Source: Bog-257 sp963834135 (lineage in GTDB: Bacteria > Acidobacteriota > Terriglobia > Terriglobales > Acidobacteriaceae). From it: a stretch of 64,000 nt of DNA. Under the pieces are notes generated by a model. It ran no database searches, was not told where the DNA came from, and saw only the letters and a program-made list of their open reading frames with translations. The DNA lies in the NCBI GenBank assembly GCA_963834135.1, contig CAWIAN010000005.1, positions 496,001 through 560,000 of the forward strand. The letters are read 5' to 3'. The number at the start of each line of letters is the position of its first letter. Position 1 is the first letter of the stretch. Both the position numbers and the translations under genes were made by a program. Positions 56,141 through 64,000 of the stretch are shown piece after piece.

Positions 56141-56373
56141 GAAGCAGACCTGCCTTCTGCAGTATAAAAGCGTTTCTCGGCGGGCTTACTGCTTCCGGCT
56201 CTATGAGCATGTTGAAATCGGGAAATTAGTTGTAAACAGCTGGAAATTTGTAACCATCCATTCATGAGAAGGCTGGTAGCCTTGATTACAGCCTCGACTG
56301 CAATTGTCGATTTTATCGGCAGTTGTTTACAGAAATGTGTACCGAGCAGCGCGATTTAGCAGGAGTTTCAAAC
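56141..56373. promoter_or_regulatory. Divergent ackA/phosphoketolase control region
   Basis: 233 bases, AT-richer than the neighbours. Contains TGTAAACA at 56231-56238 and its inverse TGTTTACA at 56324-56331, 85 bases apart, one on each side of the presumed promoters. They may be a pair of operator sites for joint control. Confidence 0.45.
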
Positions 56374-58785
56374 ATGACATCGACAGGAGTAATCGACCAT
56401 ACGGTAAATTCCACCGACCAGATACTTACCCAGGATGAGCTTCGCCACATGGACGCGTACTGGCGCGCCTGCAATTATCTAAGCGCCGGCATGATCTACC
56501 TGCGCGACAACCCTCTGTTGAAAGAGCCGCTGCGGCCCGAACATTTCAAGAACCGCCTGCTGGGACATTGGGGGTCCGATCCGGGGCAGAGTTTCACCTG
56601 GGTCCATCTCAATCGCGTAATCCGCAAATATGACCTCGACATGATCTACTTGTCGGGACCAGGCCACGGCGCGCCGGCGATGATTTCTAACTGCTATCTC
56701 GAGGGAACGTACTCGGAAATCTATCCGGAAAAGAGCCAGGATGCGGCGGGAATGCTGAATCTGTTTCGCGCGTTCTCCTTTCCCGGTCAGCTTGGCAGCC
56801 ATTGCACGCCCGAGGTGCCGGGATCGATCCACGAGGGCGGAGAGCTGGGTTACAGCATTTCGCATGCCTTCGGCGCGGCGTTCGACAATCCCGACCTCAT
56901 CGTCAGCGTAGTTGTGGGCGATGGTGAATCGGAGACGGGACCGCTGGCGACCTCCTGGCATTCCAACAAATTCCTCAATCCGATTCGTGACGGCGCGGTA
57001 TTGCCCATCCTTCATTTGAATGGGTACAAGATCGCCAATCCAACGATTCTCGCCCGCATCACGCCGGAAGAATTGGAGGCGCTGTTTGTAGGCTATGGTT
57101 GGTCGCCGCACCTGGTGGAAGGAAACGATCCCGACCTCATGCATCAGCAGATGGCGCGAGCGGTGGAAGACTGCGTTCAGAAGATCCGTACAATCCAAAA
57201 GGAAGCGCGCAGTTCAGGTAAAGCGGAGCGTCCGCGCTGGCCGATGATCATTCTGCGTTCGCCGAAGGGCTGGACGGGACCGAAGGAAGTCGACGGACAT
57301 CGGGTGGAAGATTTCTGGCGCGCGCACCAGGTGCCCGTGTCCGAGGTCAAGGATAATTCCGAGCATCTGCGGATTGTCGAGCAGTGGATGAGGAGCTATC
57401 GTCCCGAGGACTTGTTTGACGAACACGGCACGCTGCGGAGCGAGTTGCGCCAGTTGCCGCCCACTGGTGATCGCCGCATGACCGCTAACCCTCATGCCAA
57501 CGGCGGCAAGCTGCGCAAGGCTCTCGACATGCCCGACTTCCGGCGTTACGCGGTTGGAATCGACGAGCCCGGAACGAAGTCTGCATCGCCGACGGAAAAT
57601 CTCGGTAAGTTCCTGCGCGATGTGATGCAGCGCAACATGAACACCTTTCGCGTGTTCAGTCCCGACGAGAATGCGTCGAACAAGTTGCAGGATATCTACG
57701 AAGCGAGTCTGAAAACGTGGATGGCGACAATCAAGCCGGAAGACGCCGACGGCACCGACATCGCGCCCGACGGCCGGGTTATGGAGATGCTGAGCGAGCA
57801 CACGCTGGAAGGTTGGCTTGAGGGCTACCTGCTCACCGGGCGTCATGGGCTGCTCAATACCTATGAAGCCTTCGCGCACATTATCGACTCGATGTACAAC
57901 CAGTACGCAAAGTGGCTGGAGAAGTCGAAGCTGGAGCTGAGCTGGCGTGCGCCGATTTCCTCGCTCAACCTGCTGATCTCGTCGCTGGTGTGGCGACAGG
58001 ACCACAATGGCTTCACGCACGAAGATCCCGGCTTCCTCGACGTAGTCAGCAACAAGAGCGCGACATTAACGCGCATTTATCTTCCACCTGACGCCAACTG
58101 CCTGCTAAGTGTCGCCGATCACTGCCTGCGCAGTGTTGACTACGTGAATGTCATCGTCTCGGATAAGCAACCACATCTTGTCTACCTCGATATGGACCAG
58201 GCGATTACGCACTGCACGAAAGGCATCGGCATCTGGGATTGGGCCAGTAACGACGCCGGGAGCGAACCCGATGTAGTGATCGCCAGCGCGGGAGACATCC
58301 TGACGCAGGAAGCGCTGGCGGCTGTAGCCATCCTCCGGCAAAACCTGCCGGACTTAAAAGTTCGCTACGTCAACGTTGTTGATCTTTATCGACTGCAGCC
58401 GGAGTCCGAACATCCTCACGGGATGAGCGACCGTGATTTCGACTCGCTCTTCACCAAGGATAAGCCGGTTATCTTCAACTTCCACGGCTATCCGTGGCTG
58501 ATCCACAAGTTCACCTATCGGCGCACCAACCATTCGAACATTCACGTGCGCGGATATATGGAGCGCGGCAATATCAATACGCCGCTGGAGTTGGCGATTC
58601 GCAACGAGGTCGATCGCTTCCACCTGGCCATCGATGTGATCGACCGGGTGGCACGGTTCCAGGTCGCAGCCGCCCATCTAAAGCAGTGGCTGAAAGACCA
58701 GATCATCGACAGCATTAACTACGCGTATTCGGAAGGGATCGACCGCCCCGAGATCAGAAATTGGACGTGGCCGTTAGGGAAGTAA
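56374..58785 (+). CDS. xfp: Phosphoketolase (xylulose-5-P/fructose-6-P)
   Basis: 803 residues from ATG 56374, which has an AGGAG site; 17 codons of open frame before it lack one. Thiamine-diphosphate enzyme cleaving ketose phosphates to acetyl phosphate. Seen: LSGPGHGAPA, EGGELGYSISHAFGA, GDGESETGPLATSWHS, LNGYKIANPT, and the C-terminal NFHGYPWLIHKFTYRR. Whether it acts on xylulose-5-P, fructose-6-P or both cannot be told. With ackA it forms a short route from sugar phosphates to acetate plus ATP. Confidence 0.95.
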   Translation: MTSTGVIDHTVNSTDQILTQDELRHMDAYWRACNYLSAGMIYLRDNPLLKEPLRPEHFKNRLLGHWGSDPGQSFTWVHLNRVIRKYDLDMIYLSGPGHGAPAMISNCYLEGTYSEIYPEKSQDAAGMLNLFRAFSFPGQLGSHCTPEVPGSIHEGGELGYSISHAFGAAFDNPDLIVSVVVGDGESETGPLATSWHSNKFLNPIRDGAVLPILHLNGYKIANPTILARITPEELEALFVGYGWSPHLVEGNDPDLMHQQMARAVEDCVQKIRTIQKEARSSGKAERPRWPMIILRSPKGWTGPKEVDGHRVEDFWRAHQVPVSEVKDNSEHLRIVEQWMRSYRPEDLFDEHGTLRSELRQLPPTGDRRMTANPHANGGKLRKALDMPDFRRYAVGIDEPGTKSASPTENLGKFLRDVMQRNMNTFRVFSPDENASNKLQDIYEASLKTWMATIKPEDADGTDIAPDGRVMEMLSEHTLEGWLEGYLLTGRHGLLNTYEAFAHIIDSMYNQYAKWLEKSKLELSWRAPISSLNLLISSLVWRQDHNGFTHEDPGFLDVVSNKSATLTRIYLPPDANCLLSVADHCLRSVDYVNVIVSDKQPHLVYLDMDQAITHCTKGIGIWDWASNDAGSEPDVVIASAGDILTQEALAAVAILRQNLPDLKVRYVNVVDLYRLQPESEHPHGMSDRDFDSLFTKDKPVIFNFHGYPWLIHKFTYRRTNHSNIHVRGYMERGNINTPLELAIRNEVDRFHLAIDVIDRVARFQVAAAHLKQWLKDQIIDSINYAYSEGIDRPEIRNWTWPLGK

Positions 58786-58788
58786 GGC

Positions 58789-59409
58789 TCATCCGCGGAT
58801 GACAATCTTCTCCTGCCAGGGATTGGATTCTTCGGTGTGATCGGCTGCCGGCTGCATGGCCGGAGCATCGGCTGCTGCCGCCGCTGCGTTCTGAGCGGCA
58901 ACGGGCGCAGGCGTTGCCGTGATGCTGGGCGGAGCGATGGTCCGATTATCGACCGGCAAGAGGTGCGCGTGTTCGGCTGCCCACTTGGCGGCTAGTCCGT
59001 TCAGCGGGCTCTTGGTGTTGTATTCCTGGTAGGCGATCATGCGCCCGATGCGCACGATCAGATCGTCCAGTCCTTCCGACGCAGCCCAGAAGTCGCCAAT
59101 GCAGACGGTTGATTCGTCGAAGTTAGGATGGAAGATCGGGGTCAGCATGCGGCACTGCGGAGCCCGCCGGGGATAGCCGAGCGACAAGTTCACTTCCATC
59201 TCATGGATGTCTCGCTCTTGTATCTCGCCCGCCGGCGTAACGAATAGACCCTTCACGTTGTAGGTGAAACGATAGACCTCGGGAGGCATTCCTGCCGTAC
59301 CGGAGATCCTGATCAGTGGCCACCCGGAGAGACGCTGGGTCAGGGTTTCAAAGTCGAGTTTGAGGCGGCGAACTCGCGGGGAAATCATGACGCGTCTTGA
59401 TCCAATCAC
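58789..59409 (-). CDS. E2-like ubiquitin-conjugating enzyme
   Basis: 206 residues. Residues about 20-150 form a UBC fold: PPEVYRFTYNVKGLF, NLSLGYPRRAPQCRMLT, then FHPNF (HPN, residues 94-96) and the candidate catalytic Cys103 in STVCIGDFW, with SPLNGLAAKWAAEH as the last helix. E2 enzymes accept an activated ubiquitin-like protein on this Cys. A disordered Ala/Pro tail (about 155-206) follows. GTG start overlapping the stop of the DUF2752 gene (GTGA). Last gene of the seven-gene overlapping operon whose first visible gene is the E1-like protein. Confidence 0.85.
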   Translation of the reverse strand: MIGSRRVMISPRVRRLKLDFETLTQRLSGWPLIRISGTAGMPPEVYRFTYNVKGLFVTPAGEIQERDIHEMEVNLSLGYPRRAPQCRMLTPIFHPNFDESTVCIGDFWAASEGLDDLIVRIGRMIAYQEYNTKSPLNGLAAKWAAEHAHLLPVDNRTIAPPSITATPAPVAAQNAAAAAADAPAMQPAADHTEESNPWQEKIVIRG

Positions 59410-59777
59410 AAGTTACGGGCAATCGTGAAGACAGCCACGAGTGCGAGGAAGAAAGTCAGCGCGGGTTTGGGCACCGCCGGCCATTGAATTTCGTTTCTAA
59501 TGATGGCCTTCCCGTAGACCAGCGCCGCAAACACCAAAAGCAGCGGCACCAGCGCTACGAATAATGGATTGTAATGCATAGCTTCCGCCAGCCGGCCGTG
59601 CAGCAAGGCGGCCAGCGCCCGCGTGCTCCCGCAGCCGGGACAATACAAGTGAACGTACCGGTAGATGGGACAGACGGGATAGAAGCTGTATTTTTCGGGG
59701 GGGAAGCGATACAGGAGCGCGGCCCCTGCGATGGTAGCCAGTCCCACCAGATTCACATCGCGCCGCGCCGTTTTCAT
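59406..59777 (-). CDS. DUF2752 membrane protein
   Basis: 123 residues with three hydrophobic segments (about 10-25, 68-88, 104-120) and the DUF2752 motif CPGCGSTRALAALLHG. Function of the family is unknown. Overlaps both neighbours by four bases, so it is embedded in the ubiquitin-like operon. Confidence 0.85.
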   Translation of the reverse strand: MKTARRDVNLVGLATIAGAALLYRFPPEKYSFYPVCPIYRYVHLYCPGCGSTRALAALLHGRLAEAMHYNPLFVALVPLLLVFAALVYGKAIIRNEIQWPAVPKPALTFFLALVAVFTIARNL

Positions 59778-60415
59778 GCGTGTTGTCCGTAGCCCATCTG
59801 CTGCGCGTGTTTCGCGCGTGCAATTTCGGTGAAGTGATATTGGAAGTAGATGACGTTGAAGAAGAACGTCATCACGCCGCTGAGTTGAAGGCCAATGGGC
59901 TCGGCGGTATTGAAGTGTTCTTCAATGGAGGCCTTCATGCTGAAGGCGCCGACGAGAAACAACACGGCACCGCCAATATTGATGAGGCCTCCCGTTGCCT
60001 GGGTCTGATGGCTTACATTGCTGGCGCCCCCGACAACAAAGAGCGCGATCGCAATGATGACGTAGAGAAGCCCCTTGCTTTCCGGCTGAACCTTCCGAAT
60101 CCACGCGGCCTGAATGATGATCCATACCCAGCCGAAAACACCGCAGGTCACGATATCCAGCCCAAGCACGATGCCCCAATGCAGCGACGGAGGCGGCGGA
60201 TATTGCGAACCCTGCGGAGCCGACCATTGAGTTGCAGGGCTGACGACCGGTACAGGGATGTTGCCGATGATCTGCGAGAGGGGCACCCAGTTGTCCATGC
60301 CTTCGCTCTTCACCAGGTCCGAGACCAGAATGTTGCCGGCCGCGACGTAGCGCTGCAGGTCCGCAAGGGTATAGGGTCCATACTCCTGGCCATTGCGCAT
60401 CACCATGTAATTCAT
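59774..60415 (-). CDS. GYF_2-domain membrane protein
   Basis: 213 residues. N-terminal GYF_2-type domain (about 1-55: GQEYGPYTLADLQRYVAAG, DNWVPLSQI), a Pro-rich linker, then four hydrophobic segments (about 80-200). GYF-type domains bind proline-rich peptides in eukaryotes; the Pro-rich parts of the RING-like, JAMM and E2 proteins are possible partners (inference). Four-base overlap with the DUF2752 gene. Confidence 0.8.
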   Translation of the reverse strand: MNYMVMRNGQEYGPYTLADLQRYVAAGNILVSDLVKSEGMDNWVPLSQIIGNIPVPVVSPATQWSAPQGSQYPPPPSLHWGIVLGLDIVTCGVFGWVWIIIQAAWIRKVQPESKGLLYVIIAIALFVVGGASNVSHQTQATGGLINIGGAVLFLVGAFSMKASIEEHFNTAEPIGLQLSGVMTFFFNVIYFQYHFTEIARAKHAQQMGYGQHA

Positions 60416-60428
60416 AGAGGCTCACGTC

Positions 60429-61118
60429 CTACGAGAATTGAATTCCCTCGCTGTCTTCCGTCACCGTACAGACTTCAACGATTGCCCAGATCCAGCTCAC
60501 AAACGAAGCGTAGAAGCAGGTAAACAAACTGAGACACAACTGGGCTGCGGCCTTTCGTACATAACCGGCGTAAAAATTGTGTACGCCCAGCGCGCCCAGG
60601 AAAATTCCCAGCAGGATGAATGTAATGCGGCTTTTTGGCGGATGAAAGCCTGAATACATTTCCGCCAGAGTCGGCGGCCTCGCTGGGACATGGGCAGCCA
60701 TCGGTGCTGCAACCGCTCCCGGCGGCAACGGCGGTGGCGGGACTGAAGTTGTGTCCATCGCCGGCAGTGGTGGAGGCGGAAGCGAACCGGCTGAGGCACC
60801 ACTCCCGGGCGAAGCAGACGCCTCCGGCGCTAGGGGATCAAATCCGCTGAGTCCAAGCACGCTCGGCGCGTGCCATCCAGCTTCTATTTCGGCGACCGGC
60901 GCGGGTGTTGGAATGACGGGCTGCGCAGGCGCGACAGCTTCCGGCACGGTTATCGTGACCTTCGGCTCATCCGCTGGAGCCTGCGAACATCCGAACACGG
61001 TGCACCCGCCGTTCTCCGCATAACAGTCGGCGTGATGCGGAGTGCCGCAGCCGGAACAATCACGCCGATTTTCAGCATCGTCGATCGGCGTGCGGCAATA
61101 GGGGCAGATCGGAGTCAC
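60429..61118 (-). CDS. RING-like zinc finger/TM2 protein
   Basis: 229 residues. N-terminal treble-clef zinc finger with C5-x2-C8, C21-x2-C24, H28/H29, C32, C39 and C44, the pattern of prokaryotic RING-like domains. A Pro/Ala-rich linker (about 50-160) leads to a TM2-type membrane hairpin (FLGALGVHNFYAGYV, then SWIWAIVEVCTV). Placed between FHA and GYF_2 genes in an operon with E1 and E2 homologues, it is a candidate E3-like adaptor. Four-base overlap with the FHA gene. Confidence 0.82.
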   Translation of the reverse strand: MTPICPYCRTPIDDAENRRDCSGCGTPHHADCYAENGGCTVFGCSQAPADEPKVTITVPEAVAPAQPVIPTPAPVAEIEAGWHAPSVLGLSGFDPLAPEASASPGSGASAGSLPPPPLPAMDTTSVPPPPLPPGAVAAPMAAHVPARPPTLAEMYSGFHPPKSRITFILLGIFLGALGVHNFYAGYVRKAAAQLCLSLFTCFYASFVSWIWAIVEVCTVTEDSEGIQFS

Positions 61119-62167
61119 CGCTGCTTCTCCTGGTAACGGAACCCGTAGCGCCCGATCTGCAGCAGCGAGCCGCTTTGGAGAACCTGCTTCTGGATGGGAA
61201 CTCCGGCAACGTAGACAGGGCCGAGGGCGCTAATCTGCAGTCGCGGTCCGCGACTCTCGAGCACGGCGTGATTCGGAAGGATGTTGGAGTCCTTGAATAA
61301 GTAGATGTCGCATTGCTGGCTGCTGCCAATGGTGGTGAGCGGTTTGTACAGAATGAACTGTTTGCCCGCAAGCGGACCGGAGGTGACGTAGAGCCAGCGA
61401 TCTTTGAGCGCACTTTCGATGACGCCGATGCCGATACCGGTGGCCATTCCGGTAAGGGCGAAGCCGACCGCACGGCTCAACGCTCCGCCGTGTGTGGCGA
61501 GCGAGATGGGATCAAAGAGTAACCCGCCCAGACCTGCACCGATGACGCCGCCGAGAATCCCGTAGCCGGCCTTCTTTCCAGACCAGCCCACGATGCCGTA
61601 CACCGCGCCGCCGGCGACGCCGAAGACCATCCACCCAATGGCGCGCGCAATCCACAAGGCCGGGTTTCGATTGCTGGCTGCACCCGCCTGCACGCTGATA
61701 GAAATTCCGATGGTGTAGATCACATTCGCGATGACGCTCAGGATGAAGCCGAAGATCACACCCAGCGGAAGCGACATCGCAGCGCGCTGTGCGGCTTTCT
61801 TAGCTGAACGTTCCACGACGCTTTCGGCGATGCCGAACGATACACAAAGCATCGCTACCAGGATCGGAATCAGCCACACATTTCCCCAGCGCTGGGTACC
61901 GGCCTGGCCGTCGACAAACGCGGGCTCGCAGATGCCCCAGCCGATCAGCGCTCCCACCAAACCCGCGAGGCCGAGATAGAACCAGCCTTGCAGCAGGAGG
62001 CTAGGGCGCTCCTGACCGGTAGCAAGCGGCTCCTCGGCAGACTTGATGCTGCCGTACTTGTTCTCGCCCGATACGGCCAGCTGTGTTTCCGGCTTGCTTT
62101 CGCCGACGGTTACCTGTTCCAGATCTTCCAGCGTGATCTTGATCGGATTGTCATTTTGACTGGGCAT
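61115..62167 (-). CDS. Polytopic membrane protein with FHA domain
   Basis: 350 residues. A charged N-terminus, six or so glycine-rich membrane helices (about 57-245), and a C-terminal cytoplasmic FHA domain (about 262-348: TIGSSQQCDIYLFKDSNILPNHAVL). FHA domains bind phosphothreonine peptides, so this protein may link phosphorylation to the conjugation machinery at the membrane. Starts 17 bases inside the 3' end of the JAMM gene. Confidence 0.83.
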   Translation of the reverse strand: MPSQNDNPIKITLEDLEQVTVGESKPETQLAVSGENKYGSIKSAEEPLATGQERPSLLLQGWFYLGLAGLVGALIGWGICEPAFVDGQAGTQRWGNVWLIPILVAMLCVSFGIAESVVERSAKKAAQRAAMSLPLGVIFGFILSVIANVIYTIGISISVQAGAASNRNPALWIARAIGWMVFGVAGGAVYGIVGWSGKKAGYGILGGVIGAGLGGLLFDPISLATHGGALSRAVGFALTGMATGIGIGVIESALKDRWLYVTSGPLAGKQFILYKPLTTIGSSQQCDIYLFKDSNILPNHAVLESRGPRLQISALGPVYVAGVPIQKQVLQSGSLLQIGRYGFRYQEKQR

Positions 62168-63005
62168 TGTCTCCCTTGCTTCCTTTATCGGGCGGATGAG
62201 AGGCGTCGGGTGCGGCGTTTGGTGCCGGCGCGTTTGCGGGAGGCGCGCTTGTGGTCGGAGTCGGCGACGGATTTCTCGGACTGAGTTCGGAAGGCAGATC
62301 GAGCAGCGGCTTGCCGGTTTGCGGATCTACGGGCACCACCAGGACTCGCGGGAAGATGTACCAGGCGATCAGCAATCCCAGCGCGATGGCCAGAAGATGA
62401 GAGAGTAATGTGACGACCCAGCGCAGCGACGATTTTTCCTTCACCTGCAATTGCCGCGACAGATCGGACTGAATTTCCTCGTCATATTGTCCGCCAACTC
62501 CTTCTATGGAGCCGTGGTGTTCCGTGCATTCTTCGCCGCCGCGCGAGTCGGCGACGCCGAACAAACCGAGGCGCTCAATGTTCTCGCCCGCCCAGCCGAA
62601 GAAGCCTTCCTCGTCGCTGTGCGGGTCATACACCCACGCGACCTGCTCCGGCGCAGAGAAGAAGTTGCGGTGAATAAATGTGTCGTGGTCGGAGAGAAAA
62701 ATGCCGAAGCCGGGATGCGAGTGATACCAGCCGACCATACGCTCATCCGGGAATTCGGCGTCTTTGACTTTGTAGATATGCTCCCAAGTGTCCTGCGTAA
62801 ACGTGACGTGCGTACCGGCTTGGGCTGCATCCTTGCCGGCGATGCATTCGTCGATGTGCAGAACACCATCTTTCATCCCGCCGATGAGCACACCGCAAAC
62901 TTCAGTTTTCATATTCGAGCGCGCGTGCTGCCGAATGCGCCGTGCGACCTCAGACGAGACTACAACCGGCGGCGAAACCTCGAATTTCTGCTTCGCAGCT
63001 TTCAT
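62151..63005 (-). CDS. Membrane-anchored JAMM/MPN+ peptidase
   Basis: 284 residues from ATG 63005, which overlaps the E1 stop (ATGA); the longer frame upstream is in shadow of E1. Complete zinc-peptidase motif: E35 (TEVCGVLIGG), H95-x-H97-P and S105-x2-D108 (GWYHSHPGFGIFLSDHD). One membrane helix (about 218-238) and a Pro/Ala-rich C-terminal tail place it at the inner membrane. JAMM peptidases remove or mature ubiquitin-like modifiers. Confidence 0.9.
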   Translation of the reverse strand: MKAAKQKFEVSPPVVVSSEVARRIRQHARSNMKTEVCGVLIGGMKDGVLHIDECIAGKDAAQAGTHVTFTQDTWEHIYKVKDAEFPDERMVGWYHSHPGFGIFLSDHDTFIHRNFFSAPEQVAWVYDPHSDEEGFFGWAGENIERLGLFGVADSRGGEECTEHHGSIEGVGGQYDEEIQSDLSRQLQVKEKSSLRWVVTLLSHLLAIALGLLIAWYIFPRVLVVPVDPQTGKPLLDLPSELSPRNPSPTPTTSAPPANAPAPNAAPDASHPPDKGSKGDNAQSK

Positions 63006-64000
63006 GCGCTCTCCCTCGCCCTTTCGGCGAGCGCTCCGAGCGCCTGATCTTCTTCCCCGGCGACCAAGTAGGCGATTTCTTCGTCTCCCGCGCGGGCAAC
63101 GAAGATGTCGAAAGGAGGCAGCCCGAGTTGATTCAGGTGACGATTGGCGAGATCGGCTTCGCCGGAATAGCTGTGCAAGGTGACGACTCTCCGCATGTGT
63201 CCGTCGGCCGAACAGCGTCCCTGCTGGTAGCTCACCGTTCCGACCGGCACAAATAACGATTCGATAGCGTTGCAATGCGGACAGACGAGCTGATGAATGA
63301 TGTCGCGGCTGAACTCGATGGTCACATCCTGCGAACCGAGATCATGTCGGGCACGGTCGCACAGTTGCTCGAGCGTCAGATCGCCGGAGCGCCCATCCAG
63401 TCGGATCAAGCGGCCAAAGGTGTAATGGCTCATGCAGTCCGGGTTAGAGGTGTATTCGACGACGTACGACGTATGGTTGAGGCCTTCGAAGATGTAGCCG
63501 CGGCCGGCAAGAGTGGGCAGCCCGTGAATCAGTTTCATCGCCTCCTGCACCTGGATTCCAGCGATGATGGAGGAGATAGTCGGTGTGGTGGCGACCTTAC
63601 CTTGAACGTCAGCCTCGGCGAGTAGCAGGTTGCAGGACATGCGGCGCTCGAGCAATGCCCAGTCGGTTTCTCCCAGCGTACATTCGTAACAAGGTGGCGA
63701 GCCCGGAACGAAGACACGCACCACTCCGTTGATGCCTTCGATGGCGCCGTCCACCCACGGGCGATTCGTCTTCCAGGCTGCGCGGTTGATCCACAGACGA
63801 GCTTCGCGATTGTCGAGACCCGCGAGGATGAGATCGCTCCATGCGAAAAGCCCCAACCCAACTTGATGGATCACATCGGCGGAAAGCGCATGAACCTGGG
63901 CGCCGGGACAAAGGGATTCGTAGGATGAGACGGCCGCCTCAGCCTTGAACTTGCCGACGTCGGCGTCGCGAAATAAAACGGCTCGCGAGAGGTTGGACTC
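63002..64000 (-). CDS. E1-like ThiF-family activating protein, cut by window edge
   Basis: The frame is open to the right edge; the visible part is about 332 residues of the C-terminal side. E1/MoeB signatures: SNLSRAVLFRDADVGKFKAEAA, ILAGLDNREARLWINR, CYECTLGETDWALLERRMSC, and TTPTISSIIAGIQVQEAMKLIHG. Two CxxC pairs (CYEC and CPHC) probably bind zinc. About 110 residues after the core (from FVPVGTVSY) are not the usual E1 tail and could be a peptide- or E2-binding module. The nucleotide-binding Gly-rich loop lies beyond the edge. It would adenylate the C-terminus of a ubiquitin-like protein and pass it to the E2. Confidence 0.88.
   Translation of the reverse strand, partial: ESNLSRAVLFRDADVGKFKAEAAVSSYESLCPGAQVHALSADVIHQVGLGLFAWSDLILAGLDNREARLWINRAAWKTNRPWVDGAIEGINGVVRVFVPGSPPCYECTLGETDWALLERRMSCNLLLAEADVQGKVATTPTISSIIAGIQVQEAMKLIHGLPTLAGRGYIFEGLNHTSYVVEYTSNPDCMSHYTFGRLIRLDGRSGDLTLEQLCDRARHDLGSQDVTIEFSRDIIHQLVCPHCNAIESLFVPVGTVSYQQGRCSADGHMRRVVTLHSYSGEADLANRHLNQLGLPPFDIFVARAGDEEIAYLVAGEEDQALGALAERARESA

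Noticed and set aside
62151..63275. Long start of the JAMM gene at 63275
   Set aside because: First 90 residues are an Arg-rich shadow of the E1 gene; ATG 63005 overlaps the E1 stop and starts the conserved domain.

Overview
The window (about 64 kb, moderately high GC) looks like a chromosomal segment of a soil-type Acidobacteriota, probably class Terriglobia. This is inferred from the gene types: a PadR regulator joined to an acidobacterial-style duplicated orphan permease, an LptF-LptG fusion, two divergent phosphoesterase-family enzymes, glycogen genes spread through the region, and REP-like palindromes between genes. I see no phage, insertion sequence or CRISPR array.

Layout. 1-5.2 kb: the 3' part of a very large TPR-CHAT protease gene (cut by the left edge) and a small secreted partner. 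5.3-9.8 kb: DUF72 and DUF4337 proteins, a sedolisin (S53) peptidase and a di-heme cytochrome. 10-30.4 kb: housekeeping and carbon storage (pcm, glgP, glgA, rsmA, pgm, glgB) mixed with a MEMO-family protein, an acyl-CoA synthetase, two phosphoesterase-family enzymes and a fused LptFG permease. glgB carries a one-base frameshift. 30.8 kb: tRNA-Phe.

31-40 kb holds a coherent and unusual unit. An enhancer-binding protein with a degenerate receiver sits directly upstream of a textbook sigma-54 promoter. That promoter drives a 111-residue lysine-rich protein made of 15 APSKM-type pentads and ended by a strong terminator. Convergent to it is a three-gene operon: a triple-GAF/HlyD fusion, an HlyD lipoprotein, and a PqqD-like/M50-protease/HlyD fusion. 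An RsbW-like ATPase and a STAS antagonist flank the locus. I read this as a regulated system that makes and exports, or processes, a repetitive peptide.

40-58.8 kb: PadR-ADOP pair; YtrA-type GntR regulator with an ABC transporter and a palindromic operator; an NtrB/NtrC-like two-component system preceded by a peptide-binding protein gene that has a one-base frameshift; an SPFH protein with a tiny upstream membrane-protein gene; an L,D-transpeptidase; divergent acetate kinase and phosphoketolase, which together turn sugar phosphates into acetate and ATP.

58.8-64 kb: a tightly overlapping minus-strand operon encoding a eukaryote-like ubiquitin-conjugation toolkit: E1-like ThiF protein (cut by the right edge), membrane-anchored JAMM peptidase, FHA membrane protein, RING-like/TM2 protein, GYF_2 membrane protein, DUF2752 protein and an E2-like enzyme. 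No ubiquitin-like modifier gene is visible inside the window; it may lie past the right edge.
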